From Streptomyces sp. NRRL S-87 (GTDB taxonomy: Bacteria; Actinomycetota; Actinomycetes; Streptomycetales; Streptomycetaceae): a stretch of 64,000 bases of DNA. A model generated the notes under the pieces. That model was not told the origin of the DNA, searched no databases, and worked only from the letters and a program-made list of their open reading frames with translations. The position numbers and the translations under genes were made by a program. Shown here piece by piece: positions 34,977-42,641 of the stretch; the first letter of the stretch is position 1, and every line of letters starts with the position of its first letter. The stretch is from assembly GCF_000719335.1 (NCBI RefSeq), contig NZ_JOGB01000013.1, positions 1 through 64,000 of the forward strand. The letters run 5' to 3'.

Positions 34977-35294
34977 ATGACGGAGAACGACGTCGAGCTC
35001 ACGGCGATCGCCGCCCTCACCGCCGCGAGGTCGGGAGCCGGGACGGAGTACGTCTCCGACCTCCTGGAAGAGGCCATTCCCAAGGAGTTCCAGGTCCCCG
35101 TCGGGGCGACCGCCGAGGAGGCGGGCGTGGCGGTGCTGGAACAGCTCTCGGAGCCGCTGAGCGGCCTGGTGACCGGGTTCCTGCTCGCCTTCGACGCCCT
35201 CGCCGACGCGCACGACGGCATCGACCCGCCGGTCACCAGCGAAGAGGTCCTGCAGCAGCTCGCCCTGGCCCTGGCCCGCGAGGCGTCCGGCTGA
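34977..35294 (+). CDS. small helical protein, paralogue of 57740-58063
   Basis: A 105-residue, mostly alpha-helical acidic protein: IAALTAARSG, VSDLLEE, VAVLEQLSEPLSGLVTGFLLAFDALADAHDG and LQQLALALARE. No family name is known to me. It is about 60% identical by eye to the protein at 57740-58063. ATG 34977 follows AGGAAGCAGCAGGCCG. It converges on gvpK with 28 bases between stops. Part of a 16-base direct repeat (35303-35318, 35326-35341) lies there. Confidence 0.75.
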   Translation: MTENDVELTAIAALTAARSGAGTEYVSDLLEEAIPKEFQVPVGATAEEAGVAVLEQLSEPLSGLVTGFLLAFDALADAHDGIDPPVTSEEVLQQLALALAREASG

Positions 35295-35322
35295 CCGCGT
35301 CGGCCGCCGGTGGTCGGGCCGT

Positions 35323-35859
35323 TCAGCCGCCGGTGGTCGGGGGGCTGCCGGTCGTGTCAGCTGCGCCGGAGGCGCCGGGTGGGGCCGGGACGTCGGGCGT
35401 GCCGACCGGATCTGACGCACCGTCGCGCGGGAGGAGGGTGCCGAGCGGTCCGAGGTCGAGGTTGAGGTCGTCGAGGGTGAGGCCGTGCTCCGCGCACAGT
35501 TCGACCATGCGGTCGTGCAGGGCGAGGAGGGTGGCGCCGAGCTCCTCCTCCTGGGCTTCCGTCAGCCCGCCCGCCTCGACGCGGCGCAGCGCCTGGCGTT
35601 CGATGAGCTGGCGCAGGAGCTCGACGAGGGTGAGGACGAGCTTGAGGAGGTCCTCGCCGACCGTCTCGTGACCGGTCCGGATGCGCCGCGCCGGGACCCG
35701 GTCCGCACCGGCGGGCGGGTCCGGCCGCGGGGCCCGGGCCGAGGCGTCGCCCGCGGCAGGCGGGGCCGCGCCCAGGAGGCGGAACGCCGTCGCCATCGTG
35801 TCGGTGACGTCGCCGAGGTCCGGGTCGGGGGACGGGCCGGGGCCGCGGTCAGCGCCCAT
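35323..35859 (-). CDS. gvpK: gas vesicle protein GvpK
   Basis: A 178-residue protein; the conserved GvpK core lies at about 65-145: ETVGEDLLKLVLTLVELLRQL, RQALRRVEAG and LTLDDLNLDLGPLG. N- and C-terminal extensions are Pro/Ala-rich. It is a minor accessory factor required for vesicle assembly. It is last in the leftward operon and overlaps gvpS by 11 bases. Confidence 0.93.
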   Translation of the reverse strand: MGADRGPGPSPDPDLGDVTDTMATAFRLLGAAPPAAGDASARAPRPDPPAGADRVPARRIRTGHETVGEDLLKLVLTLVELLRQLIERQALRRVEAGGLTEAQEEELGATLLALHDRMVELCAEHGLTLDDLNLDLGPLGTLLPRDGASDPVGTPDVPAPPGASGAADTTGSPPTTGG

Positions 35860-36106
35860 GGTCGGTCACCGCCCCGGGCCCCGGCTCAGCGGCGCCGCTG
35901 ACGGAGGTGACGAGGGCGCGCAGGGAGATGCGTACGAGGTCGATGTCCGCGACGGACAGGACGATGTCGCCGGTGATGACCACACCGGTGGCCAGGAGGC
36001 GGTCGAGGAGGTCGACGAGGGCGACGCGTCGGACCGGCTGGTGCTCGTGCGGCGCGCCGGCCGCGTACCCCGTCGTGATCCCGTCCCAGGGAGTCGTCGA
36101 CGTCAT
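35849..36106 (-). CDS. gvpS: gas vesicle protein GvpS (GvpA/J-like)
   Basis: An 85-residue member of the GvpA/J/M superfamily. VALVDLLDRLLATGVVITGD and IVLSVADIDLVRISLRALVTS match the helix-strand-strand-helix core. Position between gvpL and gvpK matches GvpS of Streptomyces operons. It likely nucleates or caps the vesicle. It overlaps gvpL by 4 bases. Confidence 0.88.
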   Translation of the reverse strand: MTSTTPWDGITTGYAAGAPHEHQPVRRVALVDLLDRLLATGVVITGDIVLSVADIDLVRISLRALVTSVSGAAEPGPGAVTDHGR

Positions 36107-37095
36107 GTCCGCGCGCCGGTGTCGCTGCTGGTGCTGGTGCTGGTGCTGGTGCTGGTGCTGGTGCTGGTGCTCGTGCTGGTGTCGGTGTCGGTGTCGGCTT
36201 CGGCCCGGTCCGCCGTCGCCCGGGGCGGCGGCACCGCGAACGAGTACGGCGCCCAGGGCCCGGTGACCTCGATGCGGACGTCCGGCAGCCGCTCGCCCGC
36301 CTCCCGGACGGCGGCGCGGAAGGCGCCGACCTCGTCGTTCCGGACCAGGTAGGCGTCGTTCAGGACGTTCTCACCGGTCTCGGCGCTGGTCAGGGGGCCG
36401 GTCTGGGCCGGGTGCCGCACGACCCCGGCCGCGTGCCGGATCGCGGCGGCCGCGATGCGTTCCGCCGCCTGCCCGGCCTGCCGCCAGCGGTCCTCGCGGG
36501 CGGTGCGGTCCGCCCGGCGGGCCTGCAGGTACGCCCTGCCGGGACCCGAGGCGGCGGGGGAGGCGGGGTCGGGCCCGGAGCCCGGGCCGGCGGGCGCGGT
36601 GGGTTCCGTGCCCGGAGCCGGGGCGTGGGCGTCCGGCCGGAGGTAGACCTTCACGCCGTACTCCGTGTGCCCGGCCAGTCGGGCGAGTCGGTCGGCGAAG
36701 TCCTCGCGCTGCGCGCGCAGCGCCGCCAGGGCCCGGTCGCCGTCCTGGTAGAGCGTCGCCAGCCGCAGCGGCAGGACGGTGGTGTGCGCGGCGAGGGCCT
36801 GGATGACGCGGTCGTGGGCCCGGGCGGTGGTCTCCAGCCAGCCGAGGTCCTCGAAACGGGTGGTGAGCGCCGCCTCGTCCCAGGCGTCGGCCGGGACCCG
36901 GCTGATCGCGAAGGCCGGGGCGGCGGGCCCGTCCTCGGGCGGGCAGCCCAGCAGGGACACGGCGGCGCCGGCGACTCCGCGGATGCCGGAGACGACCGCG
37001 TCGAGGCCAGGGGAGGGCGCGACCACCGCGTACACGTAGGTGAGGGCCGCCGGCCCGGCGCCCGGCGCGGTTGACTGCTGGGGGCCGCCGTTCAC
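36103..37095 (-). CDS. gvpL: gas vesicle protein GvpL (GvpF/L family)
   Basis: A 330-residue GvpF/L-family protein: LTYVYAVVAPSPGL at the start, VLPLRLATLYQDGDRALAAL and VKVYLRP in the middle, VTGPWAPYSFA near the end. It is longer than GvpF because of an Ala/Pro-rich insertion (about 190-220) and a C-terminal tail of Thr-Ser dipeptides encoded by a hexanucleotide repeat. GTG 37095 overlaps the gvpJ stop and follows AGGAGGGCCGCGCC. Confidence 0.88.
   Translation of the reverse strand: MNGGPQQSTAPGAGPAALTYVYAVVAPSPGLDAVVSGIRGVAGAAVSLLGCPPEDGPAAPAFAISRVPADAWDEAALTTRFEDLGWLETTARAHDRVIQALAAHTTVLPLRLATLYQDGDRALAALRAQREDFADRLARLAGHTEYGVKVYLRPDAHAPAPGTEPTAPAGPGSGPDPASPAASGPGRAYLQARRADRTAREDRWRQAGQAAERIAAAAIRHAAGVVRHPAQTGPLTSAETGENVLNDAYLVRNDEVGAFRAAVREAGERLPDVRIEVTGPWAPYSFAVPPPRATADRAEADTDTDTSTSTSTSTSTSTSTSTSSDTGART
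36126..36172. repeat. CTGGTG hexanucleotide repeat in gvpL tail
   Basis: About seven to eight uninterrupted copies of CTGGTG, with diverged copies (CTCGTG, TCGGTG) to 36200. On the coding strand it specifies alternating Thr and Ser. Length change would alter the tail without a frameshift. Confidence 0.85.
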
Positions 37096-37586
37096 GGCGC
37101 GGCCCTCCTGCTCCGTGCCGCGCGGTCCGGGGAGGCCTCCTCCTCGGGGAGGCCCGGGTCGGTGCCCTCGGCGGGGCCGACCGCGGGGCGCTCCCGGCGG
37201 AGTGCCGCCAGCTCGGCGCGCAGGCGCCGGTTCTCCTCCTCCAGCCGTCCGGTGTCCTCGCGGGCGTCCCGCGACCGCCCGGTCCCGTCGAGGGAGCCCC
37301 GCTCGGCGCGGGAGACGTGGCGCGACGAGAGCGCGGGGTCGTGCTCCCACCAGTCGATGCCCATCTCCTTCGCCTTGTCCACCGAGGCGATCAGCAGCCG
37401 CAGCTTGATCGTCAGCAGCTCGATGTCGAGCAGGTTGATCCGGATGTCGCCGGCGATCACGATGCCCTTGTCCAGGACGCGCTCGAGGATGTCGGCCAGG
37501 TTGGCCGACGAGCCCTGCGGATAGGACGCCACCGAGGCGCGGGACGGCACCGCGGGCGTCGGTCGGTCGAAGAACGGGTCACTCAT
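37092..37586 (-). CDS. gvpJ: gas vesicle protein GvpJ (GvpA-like)
   Basis: A 164-residue protein with the GvpA/J core at about 25-75 (NLADILERVLDKGIVIAGDI, then LLDIELLTIKLRLLIASVDKA) followed by WWEHDP. A long charged C-terminal extension with a coiled-coil-like LEEENRRLRAELAALRRE follows. GvpJ is a minor shell protein shaping the conical ends. It overlaps gvpG by 8 bases. Confidence 0.88.
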   Translation of the reverse strand: MSDPFFDRPTPAVPSRASVASYPQGSSANLADILERVLDKGIVIAGDIRINLLDIELLTIKLRLLIASVDKAKEMGIDWWEHDPALSSRHVSRAERGSLDGTGRSRDAREDTGRLEEENRRLRAELAALRRERPAVGPAEGTDPGLPEEEASPDRAARSRRAAP

Positions 37587-37854
37587 GGTCCTCGCCCTCC
37601 CCGGCCCCGGACGGGCCGCGGTGGAACGCCGCGATCTCGTCGAGGCGGTCCAGGAGCTCCGCCTCGAGACGCTCGAACTCCGCCTCGTCGATCTCGCCCG
37701 CGCGGAGCCGCCGGTCGAGGTCCGCCAGCGCGGCCCGGACCGGGGCGGGGTCGTAGTACACGCGGGCCGCCTGCTCCTCGAGCTGCTGCGCCACCCACAC
37801 GGCGGCGCGCACCGGCGCCAGCGGCGCGCCCAGCAGGCCCGTCAGCAGTCCCAT
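37579..37854 (-). CDS. gvpG: gas vesicle protein GvpG
   Basis: A 91-residue helical protein: GLLTGLLGAPLAPVRAAVWV, then QQLEEQAARVYYDPAPVRAAL and a Glu-rich helix DEAEFERLEAELLDRL. This is the GvpG signature. It is an accessory protein in assembly. A 59-base gap separates it from gvpF. Confidence 0.92.
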   Translation of the reverse strand: MGLLTGLLGAPLAPVRAAVWVAQQLEEQAARVYYDPAPVRAALADLDRRLRAGEIDEAEFERLEAELLDRLDEIAAFHRGPSGAGEGEDHE

Positions 37855-37913
37855 GGCTCTCCTTCCCGTCGGCCCCGGCCCGGACGGCGGGGCGGCCGTC
37901 CGGCCGCGGTGCC

Positions 37914-38633
37914 CTACACGAAGCTGTACGGGGGCAGCGGCCCCGTCACCCTGACGTCGGTGTCGCCGGCCCGCTCGGTGAGCTCCGCGCCGGCCTTGCG
38001 GAACTGTTCCTGCCGGTCGTCGGCGACCAGGAGCGAGAGGGACACGGCCAGGGCCTTGCCGTCCTCGACGGGAGGGTGCGCGGCATGCGCCCGGGCGAAC
38101 GGGACCAGCTCGCGTACGAGGTCGGCGGCCAACGCCTCCTGTCTGCCGTGCACCTCCGCGGCGACGAGCTCCCCGAGTTGCAGCGGCAGCCGGGGATCGG
38201 TGTCGCCGGCCCGGATCCGTTCGTTGAGCAGCCGCGCCTGAGCGGAGTCCGTGAGGATCTCGCGCAGGAGCGACTCCTCGTCGCGGGAGGCCTTGACGTG
38301 GAATTCGGCGCAGCCCTGGAGCCGGTCCAGGGCCGCACCGTAGGCAGCAGCGCCCTCCTCGAGGGCGGCGGTGACCGTGGCCTCGTCCGGGGCGGTGTAC
38401 CCGAACCGGAGGGGAAGGACCGTACCGTCGGCCATGAGGCGTTCCTGGACGGCCTGATGGGCGGTCAGGTCCCGGCGGGCGGGTCGGACCGCCTCGTGGA
38501 CGTCGCTGACCACCGCGCGCAGCCCCGCCGCGGCGACCGTCCGTAGCGGCCCTGGCTCCGCACCGATGCCCTTCAGGCCTTCGAGACGGCAGGGGTGCTC
38601 GGCGGCGACGATCGAGTACACGTACAGGGCCAT
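37914..38633 (-). CDS. gvpF: gas vesicle protein GvpF
   Basis: A 239-residue GvpF/L-family protein: ALYVYSIVAAEHPC, then VLPLRFGYTAPDEATV, EFHVKASRDEESLLRE and the ending VRVTGPLPPYSFV. GvpF binds GvpA and helps load it during growth of the vesicle. The start is 3 bases after the gvpA stop. Confidence 0.93.
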   Translation of the reverse strand: MALYVYSIVAAEHPCRLEGLKGIGAEPGPLRTVAAAGLRAVVSDVHEAVRPARRDLTAHQAVQERLMADGTVLPLRFGYTAPDEATVTAALEEGAAAYGAALDRLQGCAEFHVKASRDEESLLREILTDSAQARLLNERIRAGDTDPRLPLQLGELVAAEVHGRQEALAADLVRELVPFARAHAAHPPVEDGKALAVSLSLLVADDRQEQFRKAGAELTERAGDTDVRVTGPLPPYSFV

Positions 38634-38636
38634 CGT

Positions 38637-39122
38637 CTACTCCCTCTCCCTGGCCCGGCGGGCCGGGCGGCGGCGCCGGCGGACGGGCTCTTCCTCGGCC
38701 TGCAGCTCTTCCTGGTCCTCGTCCTCCTCGTCCTCGGCGTCCTCCTCGTCCGAAGACCCGCCGGTCAGGGACTGCTTCACGGCGTCGACCGCTCCGCTGA
38801 GGGCCCCCTTGGCCTTGCCGCTCGCCCCGCTCTCCATGGTGTCGCCGACCAGGTCGGTGAGCTGCTCGGGCGCCTTCCGGCCGGCCTCCAGGTCGAGGCG
38901 GTTGCACGCCTCGGCGAAGCGGAGGTAGGTGTCGACGCTGGCCACGACGATCCTCGCGTCGATCTTCAGGATCTCGATCCCGACGAGCGAGACGCGGACG
39001 AACACGTCGATCACGAGGCCGCGGTCGAGAATCAGTTCCAGGACGTCGTAGAGGCTGCTCGTGCCGCTCTGTCCGCTCGAGCCCCTGCTGATGGTGTTTC
39101 CGCCTTGCGGCATCAGAGTCAT
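38637..39122 (-). CDS. gvpA: gas vesicle structural protein GvpA with long charged tail
   Basis: A 161-residue protein. Residues ~22-75 match the rib-forming GvpA core: [39 protein letters not shown] and [15 protein letters not shown]. The usual GvpA is 70-145 residues. Here about 85 extra residues follow, ending in an acidic run ([15 protein letters not shown]) and a basic run ([14 protein letters not shown]). Either this is the shell protein with an exposed tail, or the cluster builds an unusual vesicle or non-vesicle assembly. Confidence 0.88.
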   Translation of the reverse strand: MTLMPQGGNTISRGSSGQSGTSSLYDVLELILDRGLVIDVFVRVSLVGIEILKIDARIVVASVDTYLRFAEACNRLDLEAGRKAPEQLTDLVGDTMESGASGKAKGALSGAVDAVKQSLTGGSSDEEDAEDEEDEDQEELQAEEEPVRRRRRPARRARERE

Positions 39123-39152
39123 GGCCGCTTTCCTCCACAGGTGGCCGGCCCC

Positions 39153-39539
39153 TCAGGTCGGCCGGTCGATCATGCCTCGGCTGTACCGTCGCGTCCGCTC
39201 GTAGGAGATCAGCTCCCCGTCCCCGTCCAACGTGACCTTGTAGCTGGCCATGACGCTGGTGGTGTCGGGGATGCGGGGCAGTTCGACGACCTCGACCTGG
39301 GCCTCCCAGCCGTCCTCGGTGGGCCGGAGGGCCGACACCGAGTCCGGCCTGCGTCCGAGCAGCTCCGCGAGCTGCCCGACCGCCAGGTGCATGGCCTTGC
39401 CCGCCCCCGTGACGCCCCCGCGCGCGGACGCGCCCCGCGCCGGGTTCCCGCTGCGGCGACGGCCGGCGGTCCGTGCGTCCTGGTCGTTGTCGTCGTCCCG
39501 AGGGGCGCGCCGCCGGCGCGGCGGCTCTGCCGTGGCCAT
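39153..39539 (-). CDS. gvpO: gas vesicle protein GvpO
   Basis: A 128-residue protein. The basic, disordered N terminus (PRRRRAPRDDD) is followed by the GvpO domain: LAVGQLAELLGRRPDSVSAL, then GWEAQVEVVELPRIPDT and YKVTLDGDGELISYERTRRY. It is the first gene of the leftward operon, facing the H1-like gene across a 179-base divergent promoter region. Confidence 0.92.
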   Translation of the reverse strand: MATAEPPRRRRAPRDDDNDQDARTAGRRRSGNPARGASARGGVTGAGKAMHLAVGQLAELLGRRPDSVSALRPTEDGWEAQVEVVELPRIPDTTSVMASYKVTLDGDGELISYERTRRYSRGMIDRPT

Positions 39540-39718
39540 GGAGCACTCCCCTCACGCGTCGGACGGTGTCTGCGGCTGCCCGCCGACCGTCGAAGCAAAC
39601 CGTTTTGTAGCGTCTCGACCAATTTCTTATGGATTCAGCGCATATCTGGCCGGAGGTGGAGCAGCCCCCCAGTATCGACGGCCCATTCGCACGCCCGAGC
39701 ACGGAAGGGACAAGGCAC
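39540..39718. promoter_or_regulatory. divergent promoter region, gvp operon / H1-like gene
   Basis: The 179-base region includes a distinctly AT-rich block at about 39595-39640 (CAAACCGTTTTGTAG, then CCAATTTCTTATGG). This is the only such patch for kilobases and is likely where both divergent promoters lie. I could not fix -35/-10 pairs with confidence. Confidence 0.5.
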
Positions 39719-40909
39719 ATGCAGGACATGACGAAGATCGGCCTGGCGGCCGCCGTCGCCGGGGGCTACCTACTGGGGCGGACGAAGAAGGCGCGCCTGG
39801 CCTTCACGCTGGCGACGTACATCGCCGGCCGCCGCATCGGTCTCGACCCCAAGCAACTCGCGACCCAGGGCCTGAAGAAGCTCAGCGAGATGCCGCAGGT
39901 CGCCGAACTCGGACAGCAGCTCTCCGGTGAGGCGCTGGATGCCGGTCGCAAGGCCCTGAAGGCCACCGCCGACCGCCAGCTGGCCTCGCTCGCCGACTCC
40001 CTCCACGAGCGCACCCTCGCCCTCGAGAGCGGTCCGCGCGATGACGGCCGTGACCAGGGGGAGGACGACGAGGACGAGGACGCGTACGAGGACGAGTACG
40101 AGGACGAGGACGAGTACGAAGACGAGGACGAGGACGACGAGGGCGAGCGGGACGACCAGGGCGAGCGCGACGACGAGGACGGACGCGGGTACGAGGACGA
40201 GGACGAGGACGAGGAGGCCGAGGAGCCCGGCGACCAGGACGAGGAGGAGGAAGAGCCCGGGGACGAGGAGGAGCCACCACGGCGGCGGCGCAGCACCTCG
40301 GCGCGCACCGCGGCCCCCGAGAAGCCGGCCGCTGCCGAGAAGCCGGCCTCCCGTACGCGGACCTCGTCCGGCGGCGGCGCGCGCGGCGGCACCGCGCGGA
40401 GCAGCACGGGCGGCAGGACCTCCAAGGCGTCCTCCGCCGATGCGAAGCGCCGGAGCCCGGCTGCGAAGTCGGCCGGCGGACCGGCCGCCAAGAAGACCGC
40501 GGCGAAGAAGACGACCGCGACCAGTACGGCGGGTACGAAGACCGCCGGCGCGAAGACCACGGGCGGGAAGGCCACGGGCGGGAAGGCCACGGGGACGAAG
40601 ACGGCGGCGAAGGGCACGGCCACCAAGAGCACGAGCACGGCCGCGAAGAAGGCGGAGCCGAAGAAGGCCGCCGCGAAGCGGACCTCCGGGAGCAGGACCA
40701 CCGCGAGCAGGCCCGCTGCGAAGAAGGCGCCCGCGAAGAGAGCACCCGCGAAGAGAGCACCCGCGAAGAAGGCACCCGCGAAGAAGGCGCCCGCCAAGAA
40801 GACCGCTTCGGCGCGCGCCGGCGGATCCGGCGGATCGGCCTCGAGGACCCCGGCGAAGAAGACCGCCACGAAGAAGACGGCCGCTCGCCGGCCGACCGCG
40901 CGGAGGTGA
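39719..40909 (+). CDS. acidic/basic repeat protein with histone H1-like C terminus
   Basis: A 396-residue protein in three parts. Residues 1-105 form a helical domain with a hydrophobic start (IGLAAAVAGGYLLGRTKKARL) and LDPKQLATQGLKKLSEMPQVA. Residues ~110-190 are almost pure Asp/Glu with Tyr. Residues ~195-396 are Lys/Ala/Thr/Pro-rich with AKKAPAKR-type pentapeptide repeats like eukaryotic histone H1 tails. ATG 39719 follows GGAAGGGACAAG. It forms a tight pair (3-base gap) with the SRPBCC gene and is divergent from gvpO, so a role in vesicle assembly or regulation is likely. In S. coelicolor unknown genes gvpY and gvpZ lie inside the operon; these two may be their counterparts. Confidence 0.78.
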   Translation: MQDMTKIGLAAAVAGGYLLGRTKKARLAFTLATYIAGRRIGLDPKQLATQGLKKLSEMPQVAELGQQLSGEALDAGRKALKATADRQLASLADSLHERTLALESGPRDDGRDQGEDDEDEDAYEDEYEDEDEYEDEDEDDEGERDDQGERDDEDGRGYEDEDEDEEAEEPGDQDEEEEEPGDEEEPPRRRRSTSARTAAPEKPAAAEKPASRTRTSSGGGARGGTARSSTGGRTSKASSADAKRRSPAAKSAGGPAAKKTAAKKTTATSTAGTKTAGAKTTGGKATGGKATGTKTAAKGTATKSTSTAAKKAEPKKAAAKRTSGSRTTASRPAAKKAPAKRAPAKRAPAKKAPAKKAPAKKTASARAGGSGGSASRTPAKKTATKKTAARRPTARR

Positions 40910-40912
40910 ACC

Positions 40913-42187
40913 ATGGCCACGAAGCAACAGGACGCCAAGGGAGCCGGGAGCGGGCAGTCCGGAATGGACCGGCTGTTGGACGAGGTCGGCGGGTTCCTCA
41001 GCGCGCAGGCCGGTCAGCTCGCGGACCGGGCGGCCGACAAGGTCGACGACCTCACCGACCGCCTGTACGACGTCGCCGAGAACGGTGGTTCGCTCGCGGG
41101 TGTCGGAAGCCGCATCCTGGGCGGCGACTCACCCATGAAGGCGGTCATCGGCCAGACCTTCTCCGGGATCAAGGACAAGGTCACCGACGCCGGCGCCGGC
41201 CTCTTCGGCGGCGGAGGTGACGGGGACGGCGGAGGTGACGGGGGCGGCGGCGGCAAGAAGCGGGGCCGCAAGAGCGGCAACAAGGCCATCAACATCGTGG
41301 AGACCATCGACGTCGGTGTGCCGCTGCGCACCGCGTACGACCACTGGACCCAGTACGAGGACTTCAGCAGCTTCGCGAAGGGCGTGCGTTCCGTCTCGCA
41401 GGGCGACGACACGACCACCGACTGGAGGGTCAAGGTCGGCCCGTCCACGCGGACGTGGAAGGCCACCGTCCAGGAGCAGGTCCCGGATGAGCGGATCATC
41501 TGGACCTCCGACGGGCCGAAGGGCACGACGCGCGGTTGCGTGAGCTTCCACGAGCTGGCCCCGGCCCTCACCCGGATCGTGCTGGTCGTGGAGTACTACC
41601 CGTCGGGCTTCTTCGAGCGGACCGGAAACCTGTGGCGCGCACAGGGCCGACGGATGCGGCTGGACCTCAAGCACTTCAGCCGCTTCGTCACCCTCTCCAA
41701 CGACGAGCCCGACGGCTGGCGCGGGGAGATCCGGGACGGCGAGGTCGTGGTCAGCCACGAGGAGGCCGTCGAGGAGGAGGAGCGCGCCGCCGCCGAGGAG
41801 TCCGGCGCCGAAGGGGAGGGCGAAGAGGACGGCCAGGACGAGGACTACCCCGAGGACGAAGCAGAGCGCGAGGACGAACCGGACGGTACCGGGGGCGAGG
41901 ACGAGGGAGCGGACGAGGGAGAGGACGGGGGCGCCTACGAGGACGAGGACGAAGGCGAGCGGGATTACGACGAGGACGAGGGCGAGGACGAGGGCGAGGC
42001 AGAAGGGGGTCGGGCCGAGCCCGCAGCCGAGGAGCCGGAGGCAGGCGGGGACGAGGACGAGGAGGAGTACGAGGACGAAGACGAGGACGAAGGCGGATAC
42101 GAGGACGAGGACGAAGGCGGATACGAGGACGAGGACGAGGCGCCCGAGGACGAGGACGAACCGCCCCGCCGCCGGCGCCGGCGCTGA
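40913..42187 (+). CDS. SRPBCC-domain protein with acidic C-terminal tail
   Basis: A 424-residue protein. Residues 1-95 form a helical region (MDRLLDEVGGFLSAQAGQL, DKVDDLTDRLYDV). A Gly/Asp linker precedes an SRPBCC/polyketide-cyclase-like START fold at about 120-280 (IVETIDVGVPLRTAYDHWTQ, VEYYPSGFFERTGNLW). A ~130-residue tail of Glu/Asp with Tyr and Gly ends in RRRRRR. The tail resembles that of the preceding protein, so they may act together. A strong terminator follows. The ligand of the SRPBCC fold is unknown. Confidence 0.82.
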   Translation: MATKQQDAKGAGSGQSGMDRLLDEVGGFLSAQAGQLADRAADKVDDLTDRLYDVAENGGSLAGVGSRILGGDSPMKAVIGQTFSGIKDKVTDAGAGLFGGGGDGDGGGDGGGGGKKRGRKSGNKAINIVETIDVGVPLRTAYDHWTQYEDFSSFAKGVRSVSQGDDTTTDWRVKVGPSTRTWKATVQEQVPDERIIWTSDGPKGTTRGCVSFHELAPALTRIVLVVEYYPSGFFERTGNLWRAQGRRMRLDLKHFSRFVTLSNDEPDGWRGEIRDGEVVVSHEEAVEEEERAAAEESGAEGEGEEDGQDEDYPEDEAEREDEPDGTGGEDEGADEGEDGGAYEDEDEGERDYDEDEGEDEGEAEGGRAEPAAEEPEAGGDEDEEEYEDEDEDEGGYEDEDEGGYEDEDEAPEDEDEPPRRRRRR

Positions 42188-42217
42188 TCCCCCGAGGCCC
42201 CCGGCCCACCCCGGGCG

Positions 42218-42249
42218 CCACGAGGCCGACGGCGGATGCCGTCGGCCTC
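42218..42249. terminator. terminator, 14-bp perfect stem
   Basis: ACGAGGCCGACGGC (42218-42231) pairs with 42236-42249 around the tetraloop GGAT. It lies between the convergent SRPBCC and CsbD genes. Confidence 0.9.
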
Positions 42250-42281
42250 GTCGTACGGGGCCCGTGTCCGAGCCCGTTCGT

Positions 42282-42455
42282 TCAGTGCTTCAGGGTGTCC
42301 TTGGCCTTCTGGCCCGTCTGCTTCGCGTCACCCTTGATCTGCTCGGCGCGGCCCTTCATCTCCATCCTCTCGTTGCCCAGGGCCTTGCCCGTGGCCTCCT
42401 CGGCCTTGCCCTTGACGGTCTTGCCGACGTTCTTGGCCTTCTTCCCTGCGGCCAT
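42282..42455 (-). CDS. CsbD-family stress protein
   Basis: A 57-residue Lys/Ala/Gly-rich protein: KAKNVGKTVKGKAEEATGKA and MKGRAEQIKGDAKQTGQKAK are the CsbD repeats. CsbD proteins are induced in general stress in Bacillus; molecular function is unknown. ATG 42455 follows GGAGGTGGCTGGAC. Confidence 0.92.
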   Translation of the reverse strand: MAAGKKAKNVGKTVKGKAEEATGKALGNERMEMKGRAEQIKGDAKQTGQKAKDTLKH

Positions 42456-42641
42456 GTCCAGCCACCTCCACAGCACGGCTATAGGCACCGCGCGCATACC
42501 CGGACGACGACGCCTGATGCATCCCCGTACCCGACGCGTCCCCGATCCGGCGGACCCGCGCATCCCGGCGCCCGCCGCGCGTCCGGAGGCCCGGCGGCCC
42601 ACAATGGACACGGGCCTCGGCAGGCTGCGGAGGTGCACAGC

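Noticed and set aside
40041..40890. Dense short repeats that might suggest a CRISPR-like or centromere-like array.
   Set aside because: Repeats are codon-level (Asp/Glu, Lys/Ala/Pro) inside an open frame, with no unique spacers or conserved repeat length.
39766..40938. A long minus-strand frame opposite the acidic/H1-like gene that reads as an apparently hydrophobic, Phe/Ala-rich protein.
   Set aside because: It is the complement of Lys/Ala/Asp/Glu codons. The plus-strand gene has a ribosome-binding site and a coherent domain order.
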